Positions 26,077 to 34,844 of a stretch of 64,000 bases of DNA are shown piece by piece. The DNA is from Coriobacteriaceae bacterium. GTDB taxonomy: Bacteria; Actinomycetota; Coriobacteriia; Coriobacteriales; QAMH01. Every line of letters begins with the position of its first letter. Within the stretch, counting starts at the first letter, position 1. The notes below the pieces were generated by a model, which saw nothing but the letters and a program-made list of their open reading frames with translations, did not search any database and was not told the DNA's origin. The translations under genes were made by a program, and so were the position numbers. The stretch is taken from NCBI GenBank assembly GCA_025992705.1, contig DAJPGJ010000001.1:1302001-1366000 (forward strand). Reading direction: 5' to 3'.

Positions 26077-27651
26077 CTATCGATACGACAGGGCGCAGGT
26101 GAAGCTCGAGATCCCGCTTGCGATCTTCACGACCTCGCCCCGATGGGGCGCGTGGATGTAGCGGTCGCCCCCTATGTAGATGCCGACATGCCCCATGCGG
26201 TAGAGGATGTCGCCGGGCTGCGCCTCCGAGAGCGCGATCTTCTTTCCCTGCGCGTACTGGGCCTCGGTGTTGCGCGGTATCGAGATGCCGGCCTGCTTGT
26301 AGCAATACTGGGTGAGCCCGCTACAGTCCAGGCCGACGCCCGGGGTCGTCCCGCCCCACACGTAGGGGACACCGAGCTGGCTGTAGGCGGCGGAGACGAT
26401 CGCATCTGCCAAGACCGCCCCGGACCTGAAGTCCTCCAGGCTCATGCCGTCGAAACGGTAGAGGTTGTAGGTCTCCATGGTGGATTTCAGGCTCTCGACG
26501 TAGCTCGAGCTCGTCGCCCATCCCGCGTCCTTGAGCCCCTCGGCCATCTTGTCCGAGTCGTGGTTCGCAATCGCCTCGCGTATGAGCGCGTTTGACGCGT
26601 AGCGATCGGCCTGCAGGAAGACGCGGCTGCGGAAGCGGATGCACTCCGCGTCGCCGACGAAGCTGATGAAGTCCGCCGTGATGGTGACCTGCTCGCCGCC
26701 GTACTCCTCGCCGGTCCTCCACGAGCTCTTCCCCGCGACCTCCTCGCACAGCGCATACGAGCTCGACCACTTCATGCCGAACAGGTTGTGGTCCTGCGTG
26801 GCGAGCCCCGAGAGGTGGTCGCCCTGCCCCGACTCGACGATGATCTGCGCGATCGTGCATCCTGCGGGGTGCCCGTACTCCTCCTGACACGCGAGCGCCT
26901 CCTCGACCATCTCGTAGGTGATGTAGGGCGGCAGCCCCTCGAGGGAGGCTTTGGACGCCTCGTTTTCCCAGAACCCGAAAAGGGCGCTCACGATCTGGGA
27001 GATTGCGAGCACGGCGAGCAAAAACGCCATGATCGCCGCGAGCACGCCCGCCACGGGGACAGCAACCGACGAGCCCGCGCTCACGACCGCGCCCTTGCCG
27101 CCGGCGGATGCCGCAGCCTTCGCAGCCCCGGCAGATGCCTGGCTGACGGCCGCATGCCGGGCCTTCGCGGCAGCGCCTTGACCGAAGGCCCCCGCCTTGG
27201 CATGCTTTGCGGCCCCTTTCAGCGGGCCTTTAGGCTTCGAGGCGGCAGTAGCCTTCTTGGAGGCGGAATGCCGTGCGATGACGGAGCGTGCGCCGCGGAA
27301 GGTGTTGCTCGCCTGTCCGATGCCGGAGAGCTCCTCGGAGTCGTCCGCCTCGGACGCGGCGGCATCGGCGATCGCGCGCTTGAGGTTCCCCTTGGCCTGG
27401 GCGGCGAGGCGGGATTTCACCTTCGGCCTGCCCGCACCGACAGGGGAGGGTTCGGCGAAGTCCGCCCTGCCCCGCCCCGGAGATTCGCCCTTCGATGAGA
27501 GCACCTCGCCCGCGCGCTCGGTCGATCCTTTCACGATCCCCGCCGAGATGGCGTCTGGCCGGTCGTCCATCCCGAGCGCACGCGCCTGCTCGCGGCTTGC
27601 CGCCTCGAGCCGTGCCGATCCGTCCGAGTATGTCGCCGCGCTCTCAGGCAT
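26077..27651 (-). CDS. Conjugation cell-wall hydrolase (glucosaminidase plus NlpC/P60)
   Basis: A 524-residue membrane-anchored hydrolase. A long basic, low-complexity cytoplasmic N-terminus (1-195) is followed by one membrane helix (VAVPVAGVLAAIMAFLLAVLAI). A glucosaminidase-like domain comes next (CTIAQIIVESGQGDHLSGLA, NLFGMKW). The C-terminal NlpC/P60 peptidase has catalytic Cys in GLDCSGLTQ, His in MGHVGIYIGG and a following YIHAPH. It should open peptidoglycan locally for the transfer channel, as VirB1-like or CwlT-like proteins do. It overlaps the VirB4 gene by 8 bp. Confidence 0.88.
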   Translation of the reverse strand: MPESAATYSDGSARLEAASREQARALGMDDRPDAISAGIVKGSTERAGEVLSSKGESPGRGRADFAEPSPVGAGRPKVKSRLAAQAKGNLKRAIADAAASEADDSEELSGIGQASNTFRGARSVIARHSASKKATAASKPKGPLKGAAKHAKAGAFGQGAAAKARHAAVSQASAGAAKAAASAGGKGAVVSAGSSVAVPVAGVLAAIMAFLLAVLAISQIVSALFGFWENEASKASLEGLPPYITYEMVEEALACQEEYGHPAGCTIAQIIVESGQGDHLSGLATQDHNLFGMKWSSSYALCEEVAGKSSWRTGEEYGGEQVTITADFISFVGDAECIRFRSRVFLQADRYASNALIREAIANHDSDKMAEGLKDAGWATSSSYVESLKSTMETYNLYRFDGMSLEDFRSGAVLADAIVSAAYSQLGVPYVWGGTTPGVGLDCSGLTQYCYKQAGISIPRNTEAQYAQGKKIALSEAQPGDILYRMGHVGIYIGGDRYIHAPHRGEVVKIASGISSFTCALSYR

Positions 27652-30154
27652 CGCCGCCCTCCCGGGCCCGCGCGAACGCCTGGGCGCGCTTTATCTGGGC
27701 GATCTCCTCGGGCTTGGTGTTGAACAGGTCGTAGAGCGCGCCCTTCGGGAAGTCGTCCTTGAGCGGCACGCGCACGCCTCCCGCCACCAGGAGGCCCTCG
27801 CCGGCCTTGATCGAGTCGTCGATGTAGCCCTCCTCCTGGGCCGAGAGGGCCAGCAGGTCGACCCAGCTCTTGCGGTCGAGGTGGCTCTGCTTGTGCAGGA
27901 GCACGAAATCCGAGTTCAGCACCATGTTGCGGGCGTCCTCGTGCTCGAGCATGTAGGTCGAGTTCTGCGTGATGCCCGTGCAGATCAGGTTGAACTTGCG
28001 GCCCTCCGCCCAGAACTTGGAGAAGTAGCTGATGATCGCCGGGTGCCCGAAGAGGCTCTGCACCTCGTCGATGTAGAGCCAGGTGGTCACGCCGCGCTCG
28101 AAGTTCGCGTACATGCGGTTGCGCACCGCTTCCAGCGCCGTGAGCATGCCGAAGACCCTCATGTTCTGCGAGAGGTCCTTGAAGTCGACGTTGGTGATGC
28201 GGTTGGTGAAACCCACGTTGCTCTGGTGGTTGAAGAACGAAAGCGCCCCCTTCACGTAGCGCTCGTAGCGAAGCGCGATGTCGCGCGCCTCGGGCTCCTC
28301 CTGCTCGAGCAGCAGCTCGTAGAAGTCGCCGAGGACGGGCAGGCGCCCCTTGCCCTCACAGCGCATGTAGGCAAGCTCCACGCAGCGGCTGATGATCGAC
28401 TTGTCCGCCTCGGGCAGCCCCTCGCGCCCCTCTGCCATGGTCGCGCTCGAGAGTGCCAGTATCGCGTCGATCTTGAAGGCGAGCTGCGCCTGGTTGGCCT
28501 TGTCGGCGACGTCGGAGAGGTCGAAGGGGTTCATGAACGTGTCGGTGTCCGGCGAGAAGCGTATGCAGGTCCCGCCCGCGGGCTCCACGACCGGCGCGTA
28601 CTCGCCCGCCGGGTCGAAGACGATCACCTCGTCGTCGGGATAGGCCAGGATAGTGTTCATGATCTCGCGCTTGACGCTGAAGCTCTTGCCCGAGCCCGGC
28701 TTGCCGCAGACGAACCCCATGGGGCTCGCGAGCTTCTTGCGGTTGCAGATGACGAGGTTGCCCGACTGCTTGGACTGGCCGTAGTAGCCGCCGCCTTCCT
28801 GGTTGAGCTCCTGGGAGGCGAAGGGCATCTGTATGACGATCTGCGCGGTCGTCATGTAGCGCGAAACCTCCACGTGGTTGAGCCCCAAAGGCAGGATCGA
28901 GTTCATGCCCTGGCGCTGGCGGTACGAAAGCGGCTCCACCTCGATGGAGCGCTGGCGCGCCGCCGCCATGATCTGGCGGGTCTGGTGGTCGAGGGCCTCT
29001 GCCGTGTCCGCGTAGGTGAACACGAGCCCCGTGTAGGTGAACAGTCGCTGGTTCTTGTTCTGGAGCTGGTCGAGGAGCTCTTCGGCCTCCTCCTTGGAGT
29101 GCGAGAGCTCGGGAGGCAGGATGGAGAAGTCGTAGCCCTTCTTGACCGCGCTCATCTGCTCGTCGATGACCTCCTTGTCCATCCAGGCGATGCGCTTCTT
29201 CACGTAGGCCACCGCGGCGGCCTTGCCCATGGGATGGATGTGGAGCGTGACGTTGAGCGGCATCGGCAGGTCTACGACGTTGGCGATGCAGTCGTCCTCG
29301 AGATCGCTGCCAAATCCGCGGAAGACCAGCACGCGGCACCAGGTGCCGTCCGCCCGGTAGCAGTCGGCGCGCCCGTCCGGCTTGAAGTCGAGCACCGAGG
29401 GCGCAATGAGGTCCTTGGTGCGAAGCCCGCTTAGCTGGGACAGTTTGTCCCACGAGAAGGTGAACTCCGCTTTCGGCCGCAGCTGTGACTGGACGAGCTC
29501 GAGGCGCTCTGCCCCGTCGAGCATGCGCGCCTCGCAGCGGATGCGGGCGAGCGTCTGCATGCAGTCGCCGCGGGCTCGGGCGAGCCTGGGCGCTGCGGCA
29601 TCGAGGTCGTCCGCCCCCACGAGGAAGGTGAGATAGCGGTGGCGCACGAGGTTGGAGACCCCCTCGCGCATCTTGTCGTTGAGGATGCGGTTGTACTCCT
29701 CGACGTACTCGTCGACGCGCGGGTCGCTCTTCTCGAAGAAGCGCTTGCGCCCGATCTCGCGCTCGGGTATGGGAGTGTTGGTTATGGTGAGCTGCACGGA
29801 GGTCTCCGAGCCGAAGTAGTCGTAGAGCTCGCTCATCGCCGCGAACACCGACTGCTGGTTCTCCTCGCGCGCGGACTGGTAGCTGATGTCCCCGAACTCG
29901 ATGGTCTGGCTGAAGAGGCCCTCCTCGACCTGCGCGGTCCCGTCGGCGTACATGGCGTCGTAGCCGATCGCGGAAAGGACGTCTTTGGCCTCGGCTCGCG
30001 CGCGCCTCTTGCGGCGCGCCGCCTGCTCGACTTTCTTCTCCTCTTCCTCGAGCCTCGTCGTGCGGGCATGCGCGCCGCGCACGGGCAGCCTGCCCTTGCG
30101 TGCCGCCGCCTCCTTTTCCTTGGGTTTCTTATTGGTCTTATCGAACAGCAGCAT
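27644..30154 (-). CDS. VirB4-like type IV secretion ATPase
   Basis: An 836-residue ATPase. Walker A is CGKPGSGKSFSVKRE (about 482-496) and Walker B is WLYIDEVQSLFG (about 690-701). The C-terminal FNLICTGITQNSTYML segment is typical of VirB4/TraC proteins. It powers the mating channel. The ATG at 30154 (MLLFDKTNKK) has GGCGGAGG upstream; 26 extra codons further upstream belong to the PrgI frame region. It overlaps PrgI by 17 bp and the hydrolase by 8 bp, so the genes are tightly coupled. Confidence 0.93.
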   Translation of the reverse strand: MLLFDKTNKKPKEKEAAARKGRLPVRGAHARTTRLEEEEKKVEQAARRKRRARAEAKDVLSAIGYDAMYADGTAQVEEGLFSQTIEFGDISYQSAREENQQSVFAAMSELYDYFGSETSVQLTITNTPIPEREIGRKRFFEKSDPRVDEYVEEYNRILNDKMREGVSNLVRHRYLTFLVGADDLDAAAPRLARARGDCMQTLARIRCEARMLDGAERLELVQSQLRPKAEFTFSWDKLSQLSGLRTKDLIAPSVLDFKPDGRADCYRADGTWCRVLVFRGFGSDLEDDCIANVVDLPMPLNVTLHIHPMGKAAAVAYVKKRIAWMDKEVIDEQMSAVKKGYDFSILPPELSHSKEEAEELLDQLQNKNQRLFTYTGLVFTYADTAEALDHQTRQIMAAARQRSIEVEPLSYRQRQGMNSILPLGLNHVEVSRYMTTAQIVIQMPFASQELNQEGGGYYGQSKQSGNLVICNRKKLASPMGFVCGKPGSGKSFSVKREIMNTILAYPDDEVIVFDPAGEYAPVVEPAGGTCIRFSPDTDTFMNPFDLSDVADKANQAQLAFKIDAILALSSATMAEGREGLPEADKSIISRCVELAYMRCEGKGRLPVLGDFYELLLEQEEPEARDIALRYERYVKGALSFFNHQSNVGFTNRITNVDFKDLSQNMRVFGMLTALEAVRNRMYANFERGVTTWLYIDEVQSLFGHPAIISYFSKFWAEGRKFNLICTGITQNSTYMLEHEDARNMVLNSDFVLLHKQSHLDRKSWVDLLALSAQEEGYIDDSIKAGEGLLVAGGVRVPLKDDFPKGALYDLFNTKPEEIAQIKRAQAFARAREGGDA
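29436..29452. promoter_or_regulatory. Second TGGGACA-N3-TGTCCCA palindrome, inside virB4
   Basis: TGGGACA-GTT-TGTCCCA, the same 14 defined bases as the site at 33372-33388. It lies within the virB4-like coding sequence, where no promoter is evident. It could be an auxiliary binding site for the same regulator, or could be a chance match under coding constraint. Confidence 0.4.
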
Positions 30155-30545
30155 TCGCCTCCGCCCCCTTCCTCTTCGCCTTGCGCTTGGCCTTTCGCGA
30201 AGGGCGTCCCGGCACGGGAGAGGTCTGCGCACCCTCGAGCACGGGTGTGGAGCGGTAGAGGATCCTCTGGTCCTCGAGCTTGAAGTCGAGCCAGAGCGGG
30301 ACGAACTTCTCGAATTTCATGTGATGGGGCCGCCAGAACCCCGCGAGCCAGAACGGCATGGATGCGCACATGACCGGCAAGGCTGCATCGCGCACCTCGA
30401 TGCCGAGGGCGAACTGGCAGAGCGCCGCGGCTCCGACGGCGGAGGCGAGTCCGCCTGCGAGGTACGCGAGCGTGCGCGCGGAGAGCTTGCCCACGATCTT
30501 CTCGGTGTACTCGCCGATGTCCTTCTGGACCCTTACGGATAGCAT
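30138..30545 (-). CDS. PrgI-family conjugation membrane protein
   Basis: A 135-residue protein with two closely spaced membrane helices (AYLAGGLASAVGAAALCQFAL and LPVMCASMPFWLAGF) after a basic N-terminus (VRVQKDIGEYTEKIVGKLSAR). This is the PrgI pattern, a VirB3-like partner always found next to VirB4. I chose the ATG at 30545, 8 bp after AAGGAGG, over a GTG two codons upstream that lies too close to the ribosome-binding site. The tail is Lys/Arg-rich (RKAKRKAKRKGAE). Confidence 0.85.
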   Translation of the reverse strand: MLSVRVQKDIGEYTEKIVGKLSARTLAYLAGGLASAVGAAALCQFALGIEVRDAALPVMCASMPFWLAGFWRPHHMKFEKFVPLWLDFKLEDQRILYRSTPVLEGAQTSPVPGRPSRKAKRKAKRKGAEANAAVR

Positions 30546-30563
30546 TTGCACATCCTCCTTCCC

Positions 30564-30779
30564 TTAGGCGGGGAGCCAGGACGTGTCGAGCTGGCCGAAG
30601 TAGATGGCGGCGGCGATTATGATCGCCCCGCCAGCGATGGTCGAGATCGCGCTGGCGATCTGAGCGCCTCCCTGCTGCTCTCGGATGGCGAGGCCGAGCG
30701 ACACCGCGCCCCAGACGATTAAGAAACCCCCTAGGAACGTGACGCAGCCGGAGACGAGTCCGATGATGTTTGAGAGCAT
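30564..30779 (-). CDS. Maff2-like small membrane protein
   Basis: A 71-residue protein with two hydrophobic helices (IIGLVSGCVTFLGGFLIVWGAV and AISTIAGGAIIIAAAIYFG) linked by a short polar turn. This is the size and topology of the Maff2/TrbC-like proteins found between the coupling protein and PrgI in Gram-positive ICEs, perhaps a pilin-like VirB2 counterpart. RBS AAAGGAG lies 6 bp upstream of the ATG at 30779. The extra 25 residues upstream in the frame have no start support. Confidence 0.75.
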   Translation of the reverse strand: MLSNIIGLVSGCVTFLGGFLIVWGAVSLGLAIREQQGGAQIASAISTIAGGAIIIAAAIYFGQLDTSWLPA

Positions 30780-30807
30780 CTTGGCTCCTTTGCATGTCTT
30801 GCTTGTG

Positions 30808-30841
30808 GGCGGCCGCAACGGTTGGGTTTGAGGCGGCCGCC
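30808..30841. other. GC-rich hairpin in the leader of the mating-channel genes
   Basis: GGCGGCCGC (30808-30816) and GCGGCCGCC (30833-30841) form a perfect 9-bp stem with a 16-base loop, upstream of the Maff2-like gene. There is no T tract. The 192-bp gap 30780-30971 holds no gene; a TTGACA on the minus strand near 30938 could belong to a promoter for the channel genes, but its -10 box is unclear. Confidence 0.4.
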
Positions 30842-30971
30842 CCGGTTGGTACAATTGGTCGTGGAGCGCATCTCGCGCCCCTTTGCATCCGGGACGGCGC
30901 GCGGCGGGCTTGTGTGGAAGCTGGCCGCGCCGCGCTTGTCAAGGGAGTGTCGGCTCCCGCCGTCCCATCTC

Positions 30972-32804
30972 TCATCTCATGGGCGCATCACCGCCTCTCC
31001 TTTCCCGGTACTCCTTGAAGTCGAAACGCTCCTCGTGCCTCGCGCCCGCATGCCCGGGGTCCACCTCGGGATAGGAGGGATGCTCCTCGATGCGGTACTT
31101 CGCGCCCTTCAGGGGGTAGGTCCCGCTGATGAGCACGATCGACTCGTCGCGCGGGAGCCTTCCCACCTCGTCGGGCGTCATGAGGTCGCGTTCGATCACG
31201 TTGTAGTTCTGGGTGGTGGAGCGGTTCGCGCCCCTCGAGTCGCTTTCCGTGAGCACCTTCACGGTCTGCTTGCCGACCATCTTGGAGATCATCTCGTTGG
31301 TCTCGGTCGACTTGCCGCCGAGAAACACCACGGTGTCGCAGCAGTCCAGGATGGTCTTCGCGCCCTCCTTCTTGTAGGCGCGCTCGAGCTGGCTGGCCGA
31401 CTGCAGGATGATGCTGAAGCTCACGTTGCGCGAGCGGGCCGTGGCGATGACGCGCTCGAAGTCGGGCACCGTGCCGATGTTGCCGAACTCGTCGAGCAGG
31501 AAGTGCACGGGGCGCTTGAGCGAGCCCCCGAAGCGAGCGAGAGCCGTCTTGTAGAGCACGCTCGTGGCCTGCCACATGAGCAGCGCGAAGAGGAAGTCGA
31601 AAGTCGAGTCCGAGTCCGACATGCTCGCGAAGATGGCGTGGCTGCCCTCTCCCGAGCCGAGAGAGTCGAGCGCCATCTCGTCGTATGCGACGAGATCGGA
31701 GACCGCATCGACCGAAAGGGGCTTCAAGCGCACGTTGCAGCTAATGATGATCGACTTCAGGGTCTTCCCGGCCGCCACCTTGAAGGCGCGGTAGTTTGAC
31801 AGCGCGAAGTCCTCCTCCGGGTCGCGGGGCTCGGCGATGCGGACCCAGCCCCAGTCGCCCCCGTCGTCGAAGGGGCGCTCTTCCCGCGCCTCGCGCCCGC
31901 GCCCGCGCTCCATGAAGCGCATGCCCGTCTCGAGCTCCTCGAATATGAGGTCGAGCGGGCTCATGTAGGACTCGTCCTCCTCGCGCGCCTCCGCGAGGCT
32001 CAGTAGCAGCATGAGGGAGTTGAGGTCCCTCTCCTCGGGTCGCGCGTGGTAGACGAGGTAGGCCACCAGCGCCGTGTAGAGCAGGCGCTCGGAGTTCTCC
32101 CAGAAGGGGTCCGACCCCTTGCGGTCGTCGGGCGTGGTGTTCTTGATCAGGCACTCCACGAAGACGAGGATGTCGGCCTGGTCCTTCACGTATGAAAGCG
32201 GGTTGTAGTGCATCGAGCGGGAGAAGTCGGTCGTGTCGAAGGTGCGTATGTCGTATCCGGCGTCCTCGAGCATCCAGCCGACATCGCCGAGGAGGGTTCC
32301 CTTGGGATCGGTGACGAGGAAGTCGGCGTTTGCCTGCATGAGGTTGGGCTTGACGTAGTAGCGCGTCTTGCCCGATCCGGGGCCGCCGAGCACGCAGACG
32401 TTGCGGTTTCGGTCGTGCTTGAGGTCGAAGCGCTTCGGCTTGAGCGCGAGCGCGAAGTCCCTCGAGAGCAGGATGTTGTTCGCCTTGTCTTTCCTGTCCA
32501 TGAACGCTCGTCCCTCCTTGAGGGTTCCCCAGCGGGCGGAGCCGTGCTCCTCGCCCTGGCGGTACGTGCCCGCGCGCACGAGGCTGCGCGCCCAGACCGC
32601 CCAGGGTATGCATGCGGCCATGAGGCCCACGGCAAGCGCCATGGGCTCCGCCGCGAGCCCCGTTTCGGGAATCGCCGACAGCAGGACTGGGGCGTCGCAT
32701 GCGGGGAACCCCGACGCGGCGGCCGCAGCCGCGAGCGCGTCTCCGGCGCAGAAGCAGGCGGCGCTTGCGGCACCCGCCGCGAGCGCCTGCGCAAGCGGCC
32801 TCAT
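30972..32804 (-). CDS. VirD4/TraG-like coupling protein
   Basis: A 610-residue coupling protein. Two N-terminal membrane helices (LAQALAAGAASAACFCAG and LALAVGLMAACIPWAVWA region) are followed by Walker A LGGPGSGKTRYYVKPN (about 138-153), DPKGTLL, and Walker B VHFLLDEFGNIG. The QSASQLERAYKKEGA region is typical of TraG. It links the relaxosome to the channel. I chose the ATG at 32804, which overlaps the pcfB stop (ATGA); the longer frame is a shadow of pcfB. Confidence 0.92.
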   Translation of the reverse strand: MRPLAQALAAGAASAACFCAGDALAAAAAASGFPACDAPVLLSAIPETGLAAEPMALAVGLMAACIPWAVWARSLVRAGTYRQGEEHGSARWGTLKEGRAFMDRKDKANNILLSRDFALALKPKRFDLKHDRNRNVCVLGGPGSGKTRYYVKPNLMQANADFLVTDPKGTLLGDVGWMLEDAGYDIRTFDTTDFSRSMHYNPLSYVKDQADILVFVECLIKNTTPDDRKGSDPFWENSERLLYTALVAYLVYHARPEERDLNSLMLLLSLAEAREEDESYMSPLDLIFEELETGMRFMERGRGREAREERPFDDGGDWGWVRIAEPRDPEEDFALSNYRAFKVAAGKTLKSIIISCNVRLKPLSVDAVSDLVAYDEMALDSLGSGEGSHAIFASMSDSDSTFDFLFALLMWQATSVLYKTALARFGGSLKRPVHFLLDEFGNIGTVPDFERVIATARSRNVSFSIILQSASQLERAYKKEGAKTILDCCDTVVFLGGKSTETNEMISKMVGKQTVKVLTESDSRGANRSTTQNYNVIERDLMTPDEVGRLPRDESIVLISGTYPLKGAKYRIEEHPSYPEVDPGHAGARHEERFDFKEYRERRGGDAPMR

Positions 32805-33349
32805 TTCGCCCTCGTCTCGACGCCGCGCGACATCTCGCGCGACTTTCCCTTGGCGGCCTCCAGTCGGGATGACGCCTCCCTGGCGCGCGCCGCCTTCTCC
32901 GCGATGGGTTCGCCCTTGATACGCTCGCGCATCTGCGAGAGTTCCTTTCCCGCGCGCTGGGCGGATGCGCGCGTGGTCTTCTCGAGGTCCTTGAAAGCCT
33001 CGTTCACTGCGGGCGCATCCTCGACCATGAAGACGAGATGCTCGCCCTCCGGCATGGGCGCGAACTCGTGTCGGATGCCCTCGCGCGAGAGTTTCTCGTC
33101 GATGGCCTGGCGGATGGTCTCGTACTCGGGAAGCGCTGTGAATTCGGACAGGTCGAGCTTTGCCCACTCGGCCACGCTGCGGCCAGGTTCGGCCCCGCCT
33201 TCGATTGCGTCTTCGCCGCGGGCGCGCCTGAATGCCGATGCGAGCCGCTCGCCGCTGGCCATCATGGCCGCCTCGCCGGCATCCTGACCTATGCGGATCA
33301 TCCAGTCGACGAGTTTCTCTCCGGAGTCGTCGCCGAAGTCGTTTGTCAT
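32801..33349 (-). CDS. PcfB-family (DUF3801) relaxosome accessory protein
   Basis: A 182-residue protein resembling PcfB: helical N-terminus (GEAAMMASGERLASAFRRA), then WAKLDLSEFTALPEYETIRQ, a strand-rich centre (IRHEFAPMPEGEHLVFMVED) and a coiled, basic C-terminus. In Gram-positive conjugation systems PcfB helps the relaxase dock on the coupling protein, and the gene directly precedes that of the coupling protein, as here. The two overlap by 4 bp. A palindrome lies 23 bp upstream of the ATG. Confidence 0.82.
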   Translation of the reverse strand: MTNDFGDDSGEKLVDWMIRIGQDAGEAAMMASGERLASAFRRARGEDAIEGGAEPGRSVAEWAKLDLSEFTALPEYETIRQAIDEKLSREGIRHEFAPMPEGEHLVFMVEDAPAVNEAFKDLEKTTRASAQRAGKELSQMRERIKGEPIAEKAARAREASSRLEAAKGKSREMSRGVETRAK

Positions 33350-33371
33350 GCTTCTTGTCCCTTCCTCTTGG

Positions 33372-33388
33372 TGGGACAGACTGTCCCA
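33372..33388. promoter_or_regulatory. 17-bp palindrome upstream of pcfB
   Basis: TGGGACA-GAC-TGTCCCA. The same half-sites with a different 3-base centre (GTT) recur at 29436-29452 inside the virB4-like gene. The position just upstream of the transfer operon suggests an operator for an ICE regulator. Confidence 0.55.
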
Positions 33389-33407
33389 GTCGCTTTCCGA
33401 AAACAGA

Positions 33408-33430
33408 GAAGGCGGGGTGAACCCGCCTTC
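33408..33430 (-). terminator. Terminator-like hairpin after the 33441-33959 gene
   Basis: GAAGGCGGG (33408-33416) and CCCGCCTTC (33422-33430) form a perfect 9-bp stem with a 5-base loop. On the minus strand TCTGTTTTC follows. It lies 10 bp after the stop of the leftward gene and separates it from pcfB. Confidence 0.65.
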
Positions 33431-33440
33431 GTAAGTGTGT

Positions 33441-33959
33441 TCAGCGAAGCTCCGCCCGCGCGCCGCGCGTGGGCGTCATCGCCGTTTTGTTCAGTTGCTG
33501 GATGGAATCGCGTGCGCGTCTGGCGGCATCCTCGATGCTCGGAACCGCCTCCATGTACTCGAGGCGCTTGCACTGCTCTGGAGTTGCGCGATGCATGCAC
33601 TCTATCGCATGTGAGAACCTCTCGGGCTCCTGCACGATGCGGCCGAAGGACCAACTCTCGAAGGCGAGCCAGCCGGAGTCGGTGCGCTTCAGCGTCCACC
33701 ACTCGTCGCCGCCGTCGACCTGCTGCACGAAGGCGAGATCCTCGTACACGATCCCCTGGCGCAGCGCCCAGTTTCCGTGCGCGAAGAAGCCGCGCAGCTC
33801 TTCCACGCTGCCGGCCTTCGCGAACTCGTAGGGGTATTCCTCGAGGTAGGGGTCGTCTTGCCAGGGGTATCCGCCCCGCCTGAGCCAGCCGTTCTCCTGG
33901 CATTTGTCGGCGAGCTCCCGCTTGGTTCTCTCGTCGGCTTCCTTCAACCTGCCCGTCAT
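33441..33959 (-). CDS. Uncharacterised ICE protein
   Basis: A 172-residue soluble protein that I do not recognise. It contains an aromatic-rich segment (GYPWQDDPYLEEYPYEFAKAG) and a strand-rich middle (DEWWTLKRTDSGWLAFESW), then helices. It looks like a cytosolic, possibly DNA- or nucleotide-related protein, but no motif is clear. GGAGG precedes the ATG. It lies between the DnaC-like gene and pcfB and has its own downstream hairpin. Confidence 0.65.
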   Translation of the reverse strand: MTGRLKEADERTKRELADKCQENGWLRRGGYPWQDDPYLEEYPYEFAKAGSVEELRGFFAHGNWALRQGIVYEDLAFVQQVDGGDEWWTLKRTDSGWLAFESWSFGRIVQEPERFSHAIECMHRATPEQCKRLEYMEAVPSIEDAARRARDSIQQLNKTAMTPTRGARAELR

Positions 33960-34092
33960 CGTTCCTCCATCGCCTTCCGGAGTCGGCTGCCATCCGCACG
34001 CCGACTGCCCTCGATTCTTGTCGCGATTTACTCACAGACTCGCCGATGGCGTCGGCGGGAGAAGGCGCCGTCGTCCCGGCAAGTCCCGTCGG

Positions 34093-34836
34093 TCACATCC
34101 TTGACGCAATCCTCATATCCGGCCCCGTGAGGTGGATGGGGATGGTGGTCTCCGAGAGCCGGCTCGCGATAGCCTCGGCGGTCTCCGTCTCTCCCTTCCT
34201 TCCAAGCCTTTTCGATAGCGCCTGGGGCGAGTAGTTCGAGGTGAAGATGGTCGGCCTCATGTTTTCGTATCGGGCGTTTATCACAAGGAACATCATGTTC
34301 GAGGACCACTCCTTGGCATCCTCTTTGCCGAGGTCGTCGAGGACGAGGACGTCGCATGCAGCGTATCTGGAAATGACCGAATCGGTCTCCCCGTTCCCCG
34401 AGAAGCTCGCCTTGATCCTCTCGAGCATCGCCGATGCCGTTGTGAACACCGTGCGGTAGCCGGCGTCCACGAAGGCGTTCGCCAAGGCTGCGGCTGAATA
34501 GCTTTTCCCCCTTCCGACCGAGCCGTATATGTAGAGGCCTCGCCCTGCGCTGCCCTCGAACGACTCGAGGTAGTCGATGAGGTCCTGGTGCTGGACGGTC
34601 GCGCCGAGGAACCGCTTCGGGATCCCCGCGCGCTTGCGGCGCTCGGCCAGGCGCGCTTCCCTCTTCGCGGCTTCCATCCTCTCGGCTCGCGCCCTTTGCC
34701 CGCGTGCGCCCTCGCAGTCGCATTCGCGGAACCCCGCGACGATCCGCCTGGCGCCGAACTCGACCACGCATGGAGCGAGGGGGCGCCCGCAGTATTCGCA
34801 GCAAGCCTCCGAATGCGTCGGCTTCGATTCGCCCAT
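34093..34836 (-). CDS. DnaC/IstB-like ATP-binding protein
   Basis: A 247-residue AAA+ ATPase. The N-terminal zinc-cluster pattern (CCEYCGRPLAPC ... CDC) is followed by KRAGIPKRFLGATVQHQ, Walker A YGSVGRGKSYSAAAL (about 98-112), Walker B DVLVLDDLGKE and a C-terminal TSNYSPQALSKRL segment. It is a helicase-loader-type protein and may help replicate the excised ICE. The ATG at 34836 lies 8 bp after the upstream gene; a longer start at 34905 would overlap that gene by 61 bp. Confidence 0.82.
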   Translation of the reverse strand: MGESKPTHSEACCEYCGRPLAPCVVEFGARRIVAGFRECDCEGARGQRARAERMEAAKREARLAERRKRAGIPKRFLGATVQHQDLIDYLESFEGSAGRGLYIYGSVGRGKSYSAAALANAFVDAGYRTVFTTASAMLERIKASFSGNGETDSVISRYAACDVLVLDDLGKEDAKEWSSNMMFLVINARYENMRPTIFTSNYSPQALSKRLGRKGETETAEAIASRLSETTIPIHLTGPDMRIASRM

Positions 34837-34844
34837 GGCACGTC

